Positions 41,565 to 50,825 of a DNA stretch of 64,000 bases are shown in pieces. How positions within the stretch are numbered: the first letter of the stretch is position 1; each line of letters opens with the position of its first letter. Below the pieces are notes generated by a model. It was not told the origin of the DNA, made no database searches, and was given only the letters and a program-made list of their open reading frames with translations. Made by a program: the position numbers and the translations under genes. This DNA is from Lysobacterales bacterium (lineage in GTDB: Bacteria; Pseudomonadota; Gammaproteobacteria; Xanthomonadales; SZUA-5), in NCBI GenBank assembly GCA_022841325.1, contig JALHRS010000019.1, positions 1-64,000 of the forward strand. Reading direction: 5' to 3'.

Positions 41565-41969
41565 CTACCCCAGCACACGCCGCAAGCGCCGCAGCCGCTC
41601 GGTCTGCGCCGGCTCGTCTGCGGGCTCGTAGCTCTTTCCCCAGACCGGGGCCGGCCAGGCGCTGTCGCCATGATGGCGGGCGACGATGTGCACATGCAGC
41701 TGCGCGACCACATTGCCGATGGCGGCAATATTGATCTTGTCGGCGCCGAACTCCGATTTCAGGCCTGCTGCGAGTTTCATGGCCAGTTCGAACAGCTGAG
41801 CTTGTTGCGGCTCCGGCAGGTCGAACCATTCCACCGCCGCCGGGTATCGCGGCACCAGAATCAGCCAGGGCCAGGGCGCCGCCGGCATGGCCCGGATCTG
41901 GATCGATCCGTGCTCACCCACCTCCACGCTGTCAGCGGCCAGGCGTGTATCGAGCTGCCACTGGTTCAT
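41565..41969 (-). CDS. HIT-domain nucleotide-binding protein
   Basis: This 134-residue protein carries the HIT histidine motif as AQLHVHIVARHH, in which the first His of the usual H-x-H-x-H is replaced by Gln while the nucleophilic middle His remains. It would hydrolyse or transfer nucleotidyl groups. It overlaps the dienelactone hydrolase gene by four bases (ATGA) on the same strand. It may be co-transcribed with the pyroglutamate operon, although the functions are unrelated. Confidence 0.9.
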   Translation of the reverse strand: MNQWQLDTRLAADSVEVGEHGSIQIRAMPAAPWPWLILVPRYPAAVEWFDLPEPQQAQLFELAMKLAAGLKSEFGADKINIAAIGNVVAQLHVHIVARHHGDSAWPAPVWGKSYEPADEPAQTERLRRLRRVLG

Positions 41970-42649
41970 GCCAGATGTCGCTCGAAGAAGTCCAGACTGC
42001 GCTGCAATGCCAGATTCGCACTGTGCGGCTCGCCATGGGCATCGCCCAGGCGGTTGAAGGCATGCCCCGCGGCATAGCGATACAAGGGCACTTGCGGCAG
42101 CGCGACGGCCACACGTTCAAGCTGATCGGGGGGAATCAGCGTGTCCTGATCGCCGAAATGGAACATCAGCGGCGCCTGCGGTCGCTCGTGCAGGAACTGC
42201 GGCACCAGCCGGCCGTAATAGCTGACGGCAGGCAGGCCCAATCGGGTCGCCGCCAGATAGGCCACGGCGCCACCCCAGCAATAGCCGACCACGCCGACCG
42301 ACCGGCAACCGTTGTCCCGCAGATGATCTGCCGCCGCGCGCAGATCGCGCATGGGCCCGTCAAAACCCAGACGGCCGACCAACTCGCGACCACGGGCCAT
42401 GCCCTGCTCATCACAATCCAGCACCACATCGGCCTGCACACGGTCAAACAGCTGCGGCGCCAGCACCTGATAGCTGCGGCTGGCGTAGTCGGCCGCAACC
42501 GCCCGGATATGTGCGGTCACGCCGAAGATTTCCTGGACCACGATCAGACCGGCGCCGTTTGCCGTCTCTGGCCGATGCCGACAGGCGCTGATGCTGGCGC
42601 CATCAATGGCGCTGAGCGTGATGCGGTCTTCGCTGCGGATTGTGGTCAT
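41966..42649 (-). CDS. Dienelactone hydrolase family protein
   Basis: This is a 227-residue alpha/beta-hydrolase with the Cys-Asp-His triad of the family: VGYCWGGAV, FGDQDTLIP and AAGHAFN. The conserved IVVQEIFGVTAHIRAVAADY is intact. Dienelactone hydrolases open lactones in aromatic degradation, but most homologues hydrolyse unknown esters. It starts at ATG 42649. It lies 28 bases after the pcp stop at 42678, so it may be the next gene of that operon. Confidence 0.9.
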   Translation of the reverse strand: MTTIRSEDRITLSAIDGASISACRHRPETANGAGLIVVQEIFGVTAHIRAVAADYASRSYQVLAPQLFDRVQADVVLDCDEQGMARGRELVGRLGFDGPMRDLRAAADHLRDNGCRSVGVVGYCWGGAVAYLAATRLGLPAVSYYGRLVPQFLHERPQAPLMFHFGDQDTLIPPDQLERVAVALPQVPLYRYAAGHAFNRLGDAHGEPHSANLALQRSLDFFERHLA

Positions 42650-42677
42650 GGGTTGGGGACTCCAGCAACACCGGGCC

Positions 42678-43316
42678 TCAGTTCGCCAAGTGGCGGCGAT
42701 CGCGCGGCCGCCCGGACAGACTGACTTCGATGGCCACACACAAGGCTTCGGTGATGGTTGCCAGCGGCAGGCTCGGAGTACCCGGACGGTCACAGACCTG
42801 CTCGCTGGCATAGGGCAGATGGATGAATCCGGCGGGCGTGCCCTGCTCTTCCAGCGCGTGACGCAAGCGGAAGAACAGCTCGTTGCAGACATAGGCGCCC
42901 GCCGACAGCGACACCGAGGCCGGTATGCCATGGGCGCGCAGGGCATCGACGATGCGACTGACCGGCAGAGTGCTGGCATAAGCCAGGGGCGCGCCCTTGA
43001 TCAGCGTGCGCTCGCGCGGTTGGGCGCCGCGGTTGTCGGCAATCCGGGCATCGGCAAAGTTCAGCGCAAAGCGTTCCGGCGTGATCTCGGCGCGCCCGGC
43101 GGCAACTCCGGTCGCGATCACCAGCAGTGGCTTGCTGCGGGCTATCTGGCGCAGCAACACCCGGGCGGCGGCGCCGAAGGCGGTCGGCAGACACAGGGCG
43201 CGGATGCGGCAGCCCTCGATCTCATGTCCATCCAGGGCCGCGCAGGCTTCTGCCGAGGGATTGCGGGCATCGCCGCCGAAGGGCTCGAAACCGCTGATCA
43301 GGACTTCGCCGCTCAT
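42678..43316 (-). CDS. pcp: Pyroglutamyl peptidase I
   Basis: This is a 212-residue cytoplasmic cysteine peptidase that removes N-terminal pyroglutamate from peptides. It starts MSGEVLISGFEPFGG, the standard opening. The catalytic triad is Glu in GRAEITPERFALN, Cys in SAGAYVCNELFF and His in GFIHLPYASEQV. ATG 43316 overlaps the DUF979 stop by four bases; a longer frame to 43760 is a composition artefact. It is the last gene of the six-gene pyroglutamate operon, so peptide-derived pyroglutamate is made next to its importer and lytic enzymes. Confidence 0.95.
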   Translation of the reverse strand: MSGEVLISGFEPFGGDARNPSAEACAALDGHEIEGCRIRALCLPTAFGAAARVLLRQIARSKPLLVIATGVAAGRAEITPERFALNFADARIADNRGAQPRERTLIKGAPLAYASTLPVSRIVDALRAHGIPASVSLSAGAYVCNELFFRLRHALEEQGTPAGFIHLPYASEQVCDRPGTPSLPLATITEALCVAIEVSLSGRPRDRRHLAN

Positions 43317-44251
43317 CGGAAACACAGCCACAGCAGCAGACAGAGATTGCCGGCCAGCAGCGGCAGCGCAGTCGGAATCTGGGCACGGATGACGGCGTTG
43401 CGATCCTTGAGATCGAGCAGCGCCACCGGCACCAGATTGAAATTTGCAGCCATCGGTGTCATCAATGTTCCGCAGTAGCCCGAGAGCATACCAATGGCCG
43501 CCATCGGCGCCGCGTCGGCACCATGCACGCCGACCAGAAAGGGCATGCCGATGCCGCCGGCGATGACCGGAAATGCGGCAAAGGCATTGCCCATGGCCAT
43601 GGTCAGCAGGGCCATGCCCAGGCCATAGGCCAGCACCGCCACCCAGCGCACATCGAGCGGCAGGACGGCGCCGATGACCTCGGCCAAGGCCGTCCCCACG
43701 CCGGCCTTGGCGAACAGCGTGCCCAGCACCGACAGCAGCAGCGGCAACACAAAGGCCCAACCCACGGCCTCGAGCAACTCGCCGCCGCGGCCCAGGGCCA
43801 CCGCCGGGCCTTCTCGGGTCATGCGCAGGGCCAGTGCCAGCGCCAGCAGACAGGCGGTAGCCAGGCCATAGAGCGCGGCGCTGGCCTTGTCGAAGGCAGC
43901 GACGCCGTCAATCTGCAGCAGGGGCAAGGACAGGGTCAGGATCACCGTGACCAGCGGTATCGCCAGCACCGGCAGCAACAGCGTATAGCCGCGCTCACCC
44001 TGAGGCCTGGCGGCGCCGTCCACGGACTGGGCCATATGCGGCAGGCCGAAGCCTGCGATCACGGCCAGAATCAGCACCAGAGCTCCAGAGATCGCGCCGG
44101 GGATCGCATCGCCGAAGACCAGCAGCAGCGCCAGGATGGCGAAAAAGGCACTGCGCGCGAGCCGTCGCGGCCTGCCGGCATCACGTGCCGCGCGCGCCGC
44201 AATCAGGGCGAAATAAGCACCCATCAGGATGTAGAGCGGCGTCAGCGTCAT
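43313..44251 (-). CDS. 5-oxoproline transporter subunit, DUF979 family
   Basis: This 312-residue inner-membrane protein has about nine hydrophobic helices. Landmarks include MTLTPLYILMGAYFALIAAR and MTMAMGNAFAAFPVIAGGIG with GMLSGYCGTLMTPMAANFNL, a possible substrate site with Asn and Gly breaks. DUF969 and DUF979 proteins occur as pairs and are annotated as a pyroglutamate transporter from their consistent linkage to pxp genes. The start overlaps DUF969 by four bases. Confidence 0.9.
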   Translation of the reverse strand: MTLTPLYILMGAYFALIAARAARDAGRPRRLARSAFFAILALLLVFGDAIPGAISGALVLILAVIAGFGLPHMAQSVDGAARPQGERGYTLLLPVLAIPLVTVILTLSLPLLQIDGVAAFDKASAALYGLATACLLALALALRMTREGPAVALGRGGELLEAVGWAFVLPLLLSVLGTLFAKAGVGTALAEVIGAVLPLDVRWVAVLAYGLGMALLTMAMGNAFAAFPVIAGGIGMPFLVGVHGADAAPMAAIGMLSGYCGTLMTPMAANFNLVPVALLDLKDRNAVIRAQIPTALPLLAGNLCLLLWLCFR

Positions 44252-44928
44252 GACCCGCGCCTGCGGCGATCACGCCAGAGCAACCGCGCCCCATGAATCA
44301 GAAAGGCCAGAATCGCAGTCGGCAGTCCCCACAATGCAATCTCCAGCGGCGCCAGTTGCAGTCCGTGCTCGGAGAAATAGGCCTGCATCAGCAATATCGC
44401 ACCGAAGGCCAGGAACAGGTCCTCACCGAAGAACAGCCCGACATTGTCGGTGGCGGCAGCCATGGCCCGCACCTCTTCGCGTTCCTCGTCGCTGAGTTTG
44501 CCGTCGGGCGCCTCGGTTTCCGCCGCCGCTTCGGCCATGGGGGCGACCAGCGGCCGCACCATCTGCGGATGCCCGCCCAGACTGGTCAGTCCCAGCGCCG
44601 CCGAGGATTGCCTGAGCGCCAGATAAGCCACCAGCAAACGTCCGCTACGCACACCGCGCCAGGCCCCGACCACCCGTGCCGCCAGACGCCGCAGTCCGTG
44701 CGCCTCCATCTGTGCAATCACCGGAAAGGCCAGCACGATCACCAGCAGATATCGGGCCTTGTTGAAACTGGTGCCGAGCACCTCCAGAAATTCGATCAAA
44801 CCCAGACCGCCGACCATGCCGGCGCTGAGCGCCGCCACCAGCACCACCCGCGCCGGGTGCTGGCGCAGGGCGAAGCCGAGCACGACCACCAGCACCGGAA
44901 CCAGCGCCCACAGCGTCGCGCCGCTCAT
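44248..44928 (-). CDS. 5-oxoproline transporter subunit, DUF969 family
   Basis: From ATG 44928 this is a 226-residue inner-membrane protein with about five or six helices, starting MSGATLWALVPVLVVVLGFA. It contains the family-typical RQSSAALGLTSLGGHPQMVR and AAATDNVGLFFGEDLFLAFG segments. The frame continues upstream to 46287, but that part overlaps pxpA and is a shadow. It forms the DUF969-DUF979 pair with its neighbour, with overlapping stop and start codons on both sides. Confidence 0.9.
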   Translation of the reverse strand: MSGATLWALVPVLVVVLGFALRQHPARVVLVAALSAGMVGGLGLIEFLEVLGTSFNKARYLLVIVLAFPVIAQMEAHGLRRLAARVVGAWRGVRSGRLLVAYLALRQSSAALGLTSLGGHPQMVRPLVAPMAEAAAETEAPDGKLSDEEREEVRAMAAATDNVGLFFGEDLFLAFGAILLMQAYFSEHGLQLAPLEIALWGLPTAILAFLIHGARLLWRDRRRRGS

Positions 44929-45680
44929 GGTGCGCGTATGCCGAGGCCCGCCGCCAGCAGGTCGGCGCGCAGCTGCGAGGCCAGCGCCAGTGCGTGCGGT
45001 CCGTCGCCGTGCACACACAGTGTCTGCACTGCGGGCCGGATCTGGGTACCATCGACGGCTGCTATGGCCTGGGCGCGGGCCAATGCCAGCCCCTGCGCGC
45101 GGGCGGCATCCAGTTCCAGCAGTGCGCCCGGCTGGCTGCGCGGGACCAGCTGGCCGTTGGCCTGATAGCCGCGGTCGGCAAAACCCTCGCAGACGTAGCG
45201 CCGCGACGAGTCTACGCAGACCCGTCGCAGCGCGCCCTGGTCTGGGCCGTAGATTTGCAAGTCCGGCCCCGCCGCGACCACCGCATCGACAAAGGCCCGC
45301 GCCAGCGCCAACTCGCGCGCCAGCATGCCGTAGAGCGCGCCGTGCGCCTTGACGTGGTGCAGCCGGCCCCCTGCGGCTCGGACAAAGCCATCCAGCGCCG
45401 AAATCTGGTAGAGCGTCAATGCGTACAGCTCCGCGGCGTCGACGCGCAGCTCGCGACGGCCAAAACCGACCAGATCCGGCAAGCTGGGATGTGCCCCCAC
45501 CGCGACGCCCGAGGCCAGAGCGGTCGCCACCGTGTGCTGCATGGTCAGCGGATCGCCGGCATGGAATCCACAGGCGATATTGCAGGAGCTGACCACCTTC
45601 AGCAGGGCGGCGTCGTCGCCCATGGTCCAGGCGCCGAAGCTCTCGCCCAGATCCGCATTCAGATCGCAGAATTCCGCCAT
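44925..45680 (-). CDS. pxpA: 5-oxoprolinase subunit A (LamB/YcsF family)
   Basis: This 251-residue protein starts CDLNADLGESFGAW, the conserved opening of the family. CNIACGFHAGDP and AHGALYGMLARELA follow, and a VHGDGPHAL segment is near the end. With PxpB and PxpC it opens 5-oxoproline to glutamate using ATP. The start follows a 92-base gap after pxpC, the only gap in this operon, and its stop overlaps DUF969 by four bases. Confidence 0.97.
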   Translation of the reverse strand: MAEFCDLNADLGESFGAWTMGDDAALLKVVSSCNIACGFHAGDPLTMQHTVATALASGVAVGAHPSLPDLVGFGRRELRVDAAELYALTLYQISALDGFVRAAGGRLHHVKAHGALYGMLARELALARAFVDAVVAAGPDLQIYGPDQGALRRVCVDSSRRYVCEGFADRGYQANGQLVPRSQPGALLELDAARAQGLALARAQAIAAVDGTQIRPAVQTLCVHGDGPHALALASQLRADLLAAGLGIRAP

Positions 45681-45772
45681 GAGCGTCAGGGGTCTCGATT
45701 GCCGGCCAGCCCGCTGCCGGCTCCGACCCCGAATCTACGCAAGATTGCCCTGCAGGTCGAACCCGATGCCGA

Positions 45773-46783
45773 TCAGACCGCAGCAGCGGGTCCAGGCAGA
45801 TGCGCCTTACCCAATCTGGCCCGCACCGCGATCTGCATGCGGACCAGGCGCTCTCGCCGCCAGATCCAGAGTCGCTGCGCCAGCGCCACGCTGATAGGCT
45901 CGAATCGGAGTTCGGATCCAGGCCGGCGCTGTGCCAGTCGCGCCAGATCGACACCGGCCAGATGACCGATGCGCGGATAGCCGCCAATGGTCTGAGCCTC
46001 GGCCAGCAACACCAGCGGCCGGCCATCGGGCGGCAGCTGGACGGTGCCCGGCAGCACCGGTTCGCTGACCAATGAGCCGGCATGGTCGATGCCCAGCGCG
46101 GGGCCGTCGAGCCGTGCGGCCATGCGATTGGACGCCGTCGACAGCCGGAAGGGCTGCGTATAGAGCGCACGCCGCTGCTGCAGCAGATGCGCATGGGCCC
46201 CTTCAATGATCCGCAAGGTGGCCTGCGCTTCCAGATCCAGTATCGGCTCACCGTCTGCCCACCAGGGCGCAGCGTGAGCGTGGGCACCCGGCAGACGCCG
46301 CGTCAGTGCGGCCCAGGGTTTGGACTGTGGACTGGCCAAGGGCAGACGTGCGCCGCGTTCCAGCATGCCCGGAAACTGGCCACCCGCCGAGACTGCACTG
46401 CGGCTGCCCAGCACTTCCGGCGTCGCCAGCCCTCCGGCCACCGCCAGATAGCAGCGATGGCCGAGGCGCCCTGGCGACAGCGACAGCTCGGATCCCGCCG
46501 CGACCCACAGCGGCCGCCACAGCGGCGCCACTGCGTCGTCGATACGGGCCTTGCCGCGTGCACCGCACAGGGCAATGACGGCCGCCTCGTGGAAACGGAA
46601 TCGGGAGTGCCCGAAACCGATTTCGAGCGCCGCCACCTCTGGCGCATTGCCCACCAGCACATTGCCGACCGCCATGGACCAGTCATCCAGCGGTCCGGAA
46701 CAGGGCACACCCTGCGCTCGCCACGACCAGCGTCCGGCATCCTGGACCCCGCTCAGGGGAGCGATCTTTTCGATCTCAATCAC
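45773..46783 (-). CDS. pxpC: 5-oxoprolinase subunit C
   Basis: This is a 336-residue protein of the family once called biotin-dependent carboxyltransferase-like (AHS2). It begins MIEIEKIAPLSGVQDAGRWS, then GVPCSGPLDDWSMAVGNVLV and GNAPEVAALEIGF. SVSAGGQFPGMLERGARLPL and LLAEAQTIGGYPRIGHLAGV are intact family segments. It forms the PxpBC complex with the gene upstream, which it overlaps by eight bases. Length is slightly above the usual 310 or so. Confidence 0.96.
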   Translation of the reverse strand: MIEIEKIAPLSGVQDAGRWSWRAQGVPCSGPLDDWSMAVGNVLVGNAPEVAALEIGFGHSRFRFHEAAVIALCGARGKARIDDAVAPLWRPLWVAAGSELSLSPGRLGHRCYLAVAGGLATPEVLGSRSAVSAGGQFPGMLERGARLPLASPQSKPWAALTRRLPGAHAHAAPWWADGEPILDLEAQATLRIIEGAHAHLLQQRRALYTQPFRLSTASNRMAARLDGPALGIDHAGSLVSEPVLPGTVQLPPDGRPLVLLAEAQTIGGYPRIGHLAGVDLARLAQRRPGSELRFEPISVALAQRLWIWRRERLVRMQIAVRARLGKAHLPGPAAAV

Positions 46784-47453
46784 GGGCTACAGCCACAGGG
46801 ATAAAGCGCACGCAATCGCCCGGTTGCAACCAGGCTTCCGGTTTTCGCTGGCAGTCGAACAGATTGAGATCGGTCCGCCCGATCAGATGCCACCCCCCGG
46901 GCGACGATGCCGGATAGATGCCGGTCTGGGCACCGGCCAGTGCCACCGAGCCTGCCGGTACCCGACTTCGAATGGAACTGCGCCGCGGCAGATGCAGCGC
47001 TTCGGGCAGCCCGAGCAGATAGGGAAAACCGGGTTGGAACCCGGTCATCGCAACCTGATAGCAAACGCCGGCATGAGCATCGATCACCTGCGCCAGACTC
47101 AGTCCGGTGCGTTCGGCCACCTCACCCAGATCGGGCCCGTCCTCACCGCCGTAGCGCGTGGGAACATCCCGAACCCGCGCTTTCGGCTCGGCCACAACCT
47201 GGTCGAGCTTGGCGAGCAGTTGCCCAAGTTGCTCCTTGAGGCAGGCTGTCCCCCCATGTCTGGCGAGCCAGGGTAGATCCAGATCCAGCATAAGTGCCGC
47301 GTAGGCCGGCGCGCAGGCTCTCACACCCTGCAGGCCAGCATTGCTGATGGCCGCACAGGCCCGATGCACCAGACCGTTGGTCTCGATACAGGCGGTGTCA
47401 CCGAATCGCAGCAGCAACGCGCGATCACCGAGCGGCCAGATTTCATAGTCCAT
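46776..47453 (-). CDS. pxpB: 5-oxoprolinase subunit B
   Basis: This 225-residue subunit (AHS1/KipI-like) has the central PTRYGGEDGPDLGEVAERTG and the conserved VAMTGFQPGFPYLLGLPE with SRVPAGSVALAGAQTGIYPA and SPGGWHLIGRT. It pairs with PxpC in the ATP-dependent ring opening of pyroglutamate. It is the first gene of the operon, so the operon promoter should lie between 47454 and 47688. That region is shared with a divergent gene. Confidence 0.96.
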   Translation of the reverse strand: MDYEIWPLGDRALLLRFGDTACIETNGLVHRACAAISNAGLQGVRACAPAYAALMLDLDLPWLARHGGTACLKEQLGQLLAKLDQVVAEPKARVRDVPTRYGGEDGPDLGEVAERTGLSLAQVIDAHAGVCYQVAMTGFQPGFPYLLGLPEALHLPRRSSIRSRVPAGSVALAGAQTGIYPASSPGGWHLIGRTDLNLFDCQRKPEAWLQPGDCVRFIPVAVARD

Positions 47454-47688
47454 CCGTCCCAGTATCCCATCGGAGCAGTGCAGACGTCAGCCAGCCATGA
47501 CAGATCGCGATCGCCTTGCTGGCAACTCTCCCTCACCGATAACAGTCTGTCCGGCAGCGCGGAGACTCGCGGCGGCAAGCTCGCGCGGTCTGACTGCAGC
47601 GTGGGCCCGGCGACTTATCACGAATTGTGCCGAGATCGGAACGCAAAGAGATTGAACTGCGCTAGCATCGGTCCAGGGGAGAGAATCC

Positions 47689-48150
47689 ATGGCCAATGCG
47701 CGGACCCGATTCGATACCATCTGCGAGTATCTGGCTCGCACGCACGAAGCCTCGCTGGGACAGCTTTACGGCAAGCCCTGCGCGATGATCAAAGGCCATG
47801 CCTTCATCGTCTATTGCTTTGATGGTGTTGCGTTCAGACTCAGTGGCCGCAGCAGGCTGCAGGCGTCGGCCTTGCCTGGCGCGCGCTATTGGGACCCACT
47901 TGGCCGCGACATCCCCAACATGGAGTGGATTCACGTACCCGAGGCGCACTTCATGCGTTGGGACAGGCTGGCGCTGGAGTCAGCACGGCTGGGCAAGGAA
48001 GGTTTCCGTGGCCCGCTGGTACGCAGCAGCGCGCCCCCGGAGGCGCCAGCGGAAGACCCATCCCAGCGTTCCGTGCGCAAACTCGTGCCCAATTTCTCGT
48101 TCTCGAAACTGTGGTCGCTGATGCCGCTGGTTGGACGCGCCGAGCGCTAG
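47689..48150 (+). CDS. Hypothetical protein, possibly TfoX/MmcQ-like
   Basis: This 153-residue soluble protein starts MANARTRFDTICEYLARTHE with GGGGAGAG upstream. GKPCAMIKGHAFIVYCFDGV, then AFRLSGRSRLQASALPG and WDPLGRDIPNMEWIHVPEAH, resemble the small alpha/beta domains of TfoX_N/MmcQ type proteins (a G-K-x-x-A patch then a strand of hydrophobics). The family call is tentative. The C-terminal 50 residues are Pro-rich and probably disordered. It is divergent from the pxp operon. Confidence 0.65.
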   Translation: MANARTRFDTICEYLARTHEASLGQLYGKPCAMIKGHAFIVYCFDGVAFRLSGRSRLQASALPGARYWDPLGRDIPNMEWIHVPEAHFMRWDRLALESARLGKEGFRGPLVRSSAPPEAPAEDPSQRSVRKLVPNFSFSKLWSLMPLVGRAER

Positions 48151-48263
48151 CCAGTGCTTGTGACGGTGTTCTCGCTGGCGCTGCTGCCCGGCGTGGACCG
48201 CCGCTATCAGCGAGATTTGACAGTTGCGGTCGCGACGCGAGTTCGCACCTAGCTCAGAAATGA

Positions 48264-48289
48264 GCGCCGCCTGCGGGTGCAGGCGGCGC
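48264..48289 (-). terminator. Terminator after the RND permease gene
   Basis: GCGCCGCCTGC and GCAGGCGGCGC form an 11-bp stem with a 4-base loop, nine bases beyond the permease stop at 48298. A short T-rich tail follows on the minus strand (TCATTTC). Confidence 0.7.
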
Positions 48290-48297
48290 CCGATACC

Positions 48298-50811
48298 TCA
48301 GGACTTCGGTGGCATCCAGTTGAGCCTTTCGGTCGGCCGCAACAACCAGCGACACAGCGCTGGCAGGAACACGATGGCGGCGATCATGTTGACCACGAAC
48401 ATGAAGGTCAACATCAGACCCATATCGGCCTGGAACTTGAGATCCGAGAAGATCCAGGTCGCCACACCCACCGCCAGAGTCAGCGCGGTGTAGAAAATGG
48501 CAATACCCGTGGTCTTCAGGGCTTCGAAGTAGGACTGACTCAATCCCTTGCCCTGCTGCATCAATTCCCGCATCCGCGCAAAGATGTAGATCGCGTAGTC
48601 GACACCGATACCGACGCCCAGGGCGACGACGGTCAGCGTGTTGACCTTGAGGCCGATGTTGAGCTCCACCATCAGGGCTTCGCCCAACGCTGTGACCAGG
48701 ATCAACGGCATGACGATGCAGGCTGCTGCCAGCGGGTTCTTGAAACTGAGGACGCACATCAGGAATACCGCTGCGTACAGCAGATAGAGCATCGGCTTTT
48801 CGAGCCGGGTCACGGTCTCGTTGATGGCTGCGGCAACGCCCACGCTACCGGTTGCCAGACGCAGATTGACGTCGTCGGTGCGGTACTCCTCGCCCTTGTC
48901 CTGGGCTTCCTGCATCGCGGCCTCGCGTTCCACCCGGAAATTGATGTCATAGTTGCCGTTCTTGGCGCGGAAATCCTTCACCGCAGAGACGACACGGGTG
49001 ATCGTCTCAGCCTTGTGGTCCTCGGTGAAAATGATGATCGGCATGGCCTTGCACTCGGGCGATTCGATCAGGCCGGAATCGGTTTCCACGCTCTGCAGAC
49101 TCTGTCGCATGACTTCCGCGTTGCGCGGCAGCGAACGCCACTTGATGCTGCCCTCGTTGTAACCGGCGGTCACGATGCGGCCCACCATGGGCAAGGAGAT
49201 CACCTGCTGTACACCCTGAACATTCTGCATGTTCCAGGCAAAGCGATCGATGGTCTCCATCGCGGCAAAACTCTCGGTGCAGGCAAAGGGCCCGACTTCG
49301 GCGATCACGTTGATGATGTCGGTCGACAATGAAAAACGGTCGGTGATCAACCTCGAGTCCTGGTTGTAGCGGGCCTCGGGTCGCAGTTCGGCCACGCCGT
49401 CCTGGGCATCACCCACCATCATCTTCTCGCCATGCTGGTGAGCAAACCACCAGGTGGTGGCGCCCAGAATGATGATCACCGCCGCGGTGCCATGCCGACT
49501 GAAACGCGTCAGGAACGACCAGATGTGATCAAAAGCGGTGATCTGGCGCAGTCGATAGGCGCGCTTGCGTGGCAGATTCTTGAGTTTGGTGTAGGACAGC
49601 AGGATCGGCAGCAGGATCAGATTGGTGAAGATGGTCAGGAACACGCCCACCGTGGCGGTGACCGCAAGTTCGAAGATCATCTTGACCGGAATCAGCAGGA
49701 TGGTTCCAAAACCGATACAACCCGCCACCAGAGCCACCGAACCCGGAATCAGCAGCCGCCTGAAGGCGCGCACGGCTGCTTCTTCCGACGGTACGCCCTT
49801 GCGGCTCTGCAATTCCTCGGGAGTACCTTCCTCCAGGCCACCGAAGAAGATCTCGCCGCGATAGCGATTGATCATCTGTTCGCCGTGACTGACGGCGATG
49901 GCAAAGATCAGGAAGGGAGTCAGCATGTTCATCGGATCGATGCCGAATCCCATCAGGCGCAGCGCACCGAGCATCCAGATCACTGCGATGAAAGCGGCAA
50001 GAACGGTCAGGCTGGCGAGCTTGAAGGACGTCGAATAGATGAACAGCAGCAACCAGGTGAAGAGAATCGTCGCCAGGAAGAAATACATGACCGAACGGGC
50101 GCCATTGGCAATGTCATCGACGACCTTGGTGAAGCCGATGATGTGCACCGTGACGTTACCGGTTTCGAGGGTCGAGCGGATTTCTTCCAGGCGCTTGCCG
50201 ATGGCCTGATAATCCAGCTTGCCGCCTTCAGCCGCGGTTTCCGGGATCAGTTCGGCCTGCACCATGGCGCCGGAAAAATCCTTGGCCACCAGCCTGCCGA
50301 CGATGTTGGCCTTGACGATATTGGTGCGGATCGTTTCGAAGTCTTCGGCCGTGGGATCAAATCCTGGCGCCGTGGTCGAGAAATTGGCCGGAATCACGTT
50401 GCCACCGGCAAAACCGCCCTCGACGATCTCGACAAAACGCGTGTTCGGGGTGAACACCGAACGAACCCGGGCAGGATCCACCTCGGGGATGGCCTTGACC
50501 GCCTCGGTCGCGGCTTCCAGCGCCGTGAAGTAATCCTTGTTGAAGATGTCGCCGGACTTGTCGATCAGTGCCACGAAGACCCGGTTGGCACCTCCGAACT
50601 CTGCCTCGTAGTCCACGAAGGTCTGCATGTACTCGTGCTGCAGCGGCAACTGCTTGCGGAAGCCGGCGTCTATCTTGAGGGTACTGGCCGCCGCCAGGAA
50701 TCCAAGAGTGATCAATGCAAAGATCACCAGCACCAGTCCGCGATTGCCAAAAATCAGTTTTTCCAGCGTTGGATACCCAGGGTGATCCGCGCCCGATCCG
50801 AAACCTGCCAT
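48298..50811 (-). CDS. RND-superfamily permease (MmpL/HpnN-like), inner membrane
   Basis: This is an 837-residue 12-helix transporter with two repeats, each made of one helix, a large periplasmic domain and five more helices. The first loop spans about residues 45-230 and the second about 440-640. Helix bundles include FLATILFTWLLLFIYSTSF, MLTPFLIFAIAVSHGEQMIN and the second-half VVALGVGIGVDYAIYIFARM. The GVDYAIYIF segment is the RND signature with the proton-relay Asp. MmpL-like RNDs move lipids or hydrophobic molecules between inner membrane and periplasm. It is the last gene of a cluster with a BNR-type protein and, beyond a terminator, DUF1329, DUF1302 and lipase genes. Confidence 0.93.
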   Translation of the reverse strand: MAGFGSGADHPGYPTLEKLIFGNRGLVLVIFALITLGFLAAASTLKIDAGFRKQLPLQHEYMQTFVDYEAEFGGANRVFVALIDKSGDIFNKDYFTALEAATEAVKAIPEVDPARVRSVFTPNTRFVEIVEGGFAGGNVIPANFSTTAPGFDPTAEDFETIRTNIVKANIVGRLVAKDFSGAMVQAELIPETAAEGGKLDYQAIGKRLEEIRSTLETGNVTVHIIGFTKVVDDIANGARSVMYFFLATILFTWLLLFIYSTSFKLASLTVLAAFIAVIWMLGALRLMGFGIDPMNMLTPFLIFAIAVSHGEQMINRYRGEIFFGGLEEGTPEELQSRKGVPSEEAAVRAFRRLLIPGSVALVAGCIGFGTILLIPVKMIFELAVTATVGVFLTIFTNLILLPILLSYTKLKNLPRKRAYRLRQITAFDHIWSFLTRFSRHGTAAVIIILGATTWWFAHQHGEKMMVGDAQDGVAELRPEARYNQDSRLITDRFSLSTDIINVIAEVGPFACTESFAAMETIDRFAWNMQNVQGVQQVISLPMVGRIVTAGYNEGSIKWRSLPRNAEVMRQSLQSVETDSGLIESPECKAMPIIIFTEDHKAETITRVVSAVKDFRAKNGNYDINFRVEREAAMQEAQDKGEEYRTDDVNLRLATGSVGVAAAINETVTRLEKPMLYLLYAAVFLMCVLSFKNPLAAACIVMPLILVTALGEALMVELNIGLKVNTLTVVALGVGIGVDYAIYIFARMRELMQQGKGLSQSYFEALKTTGIAIFYTALTLAVGVATWIFSDLKFQADMGLMLTFMFVVNMIAAIVFLPALCRWLLRPTERLNWMPPKS

Positions 50812-50825
50812 GATCTTCTCCCCGG

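Noticed and set aside
43317-43760. Upstream extension of the pcp frame
   Set aside because: It overlaps DUF979 and has no peptidase similarity. ATG 43316 gives the standard N-terminus.
44929-46287. Long upstream extension of the DUF969 frame
   Set aside because: It overlaps pxpA and pxpC in another frame. The family start is at 44928.
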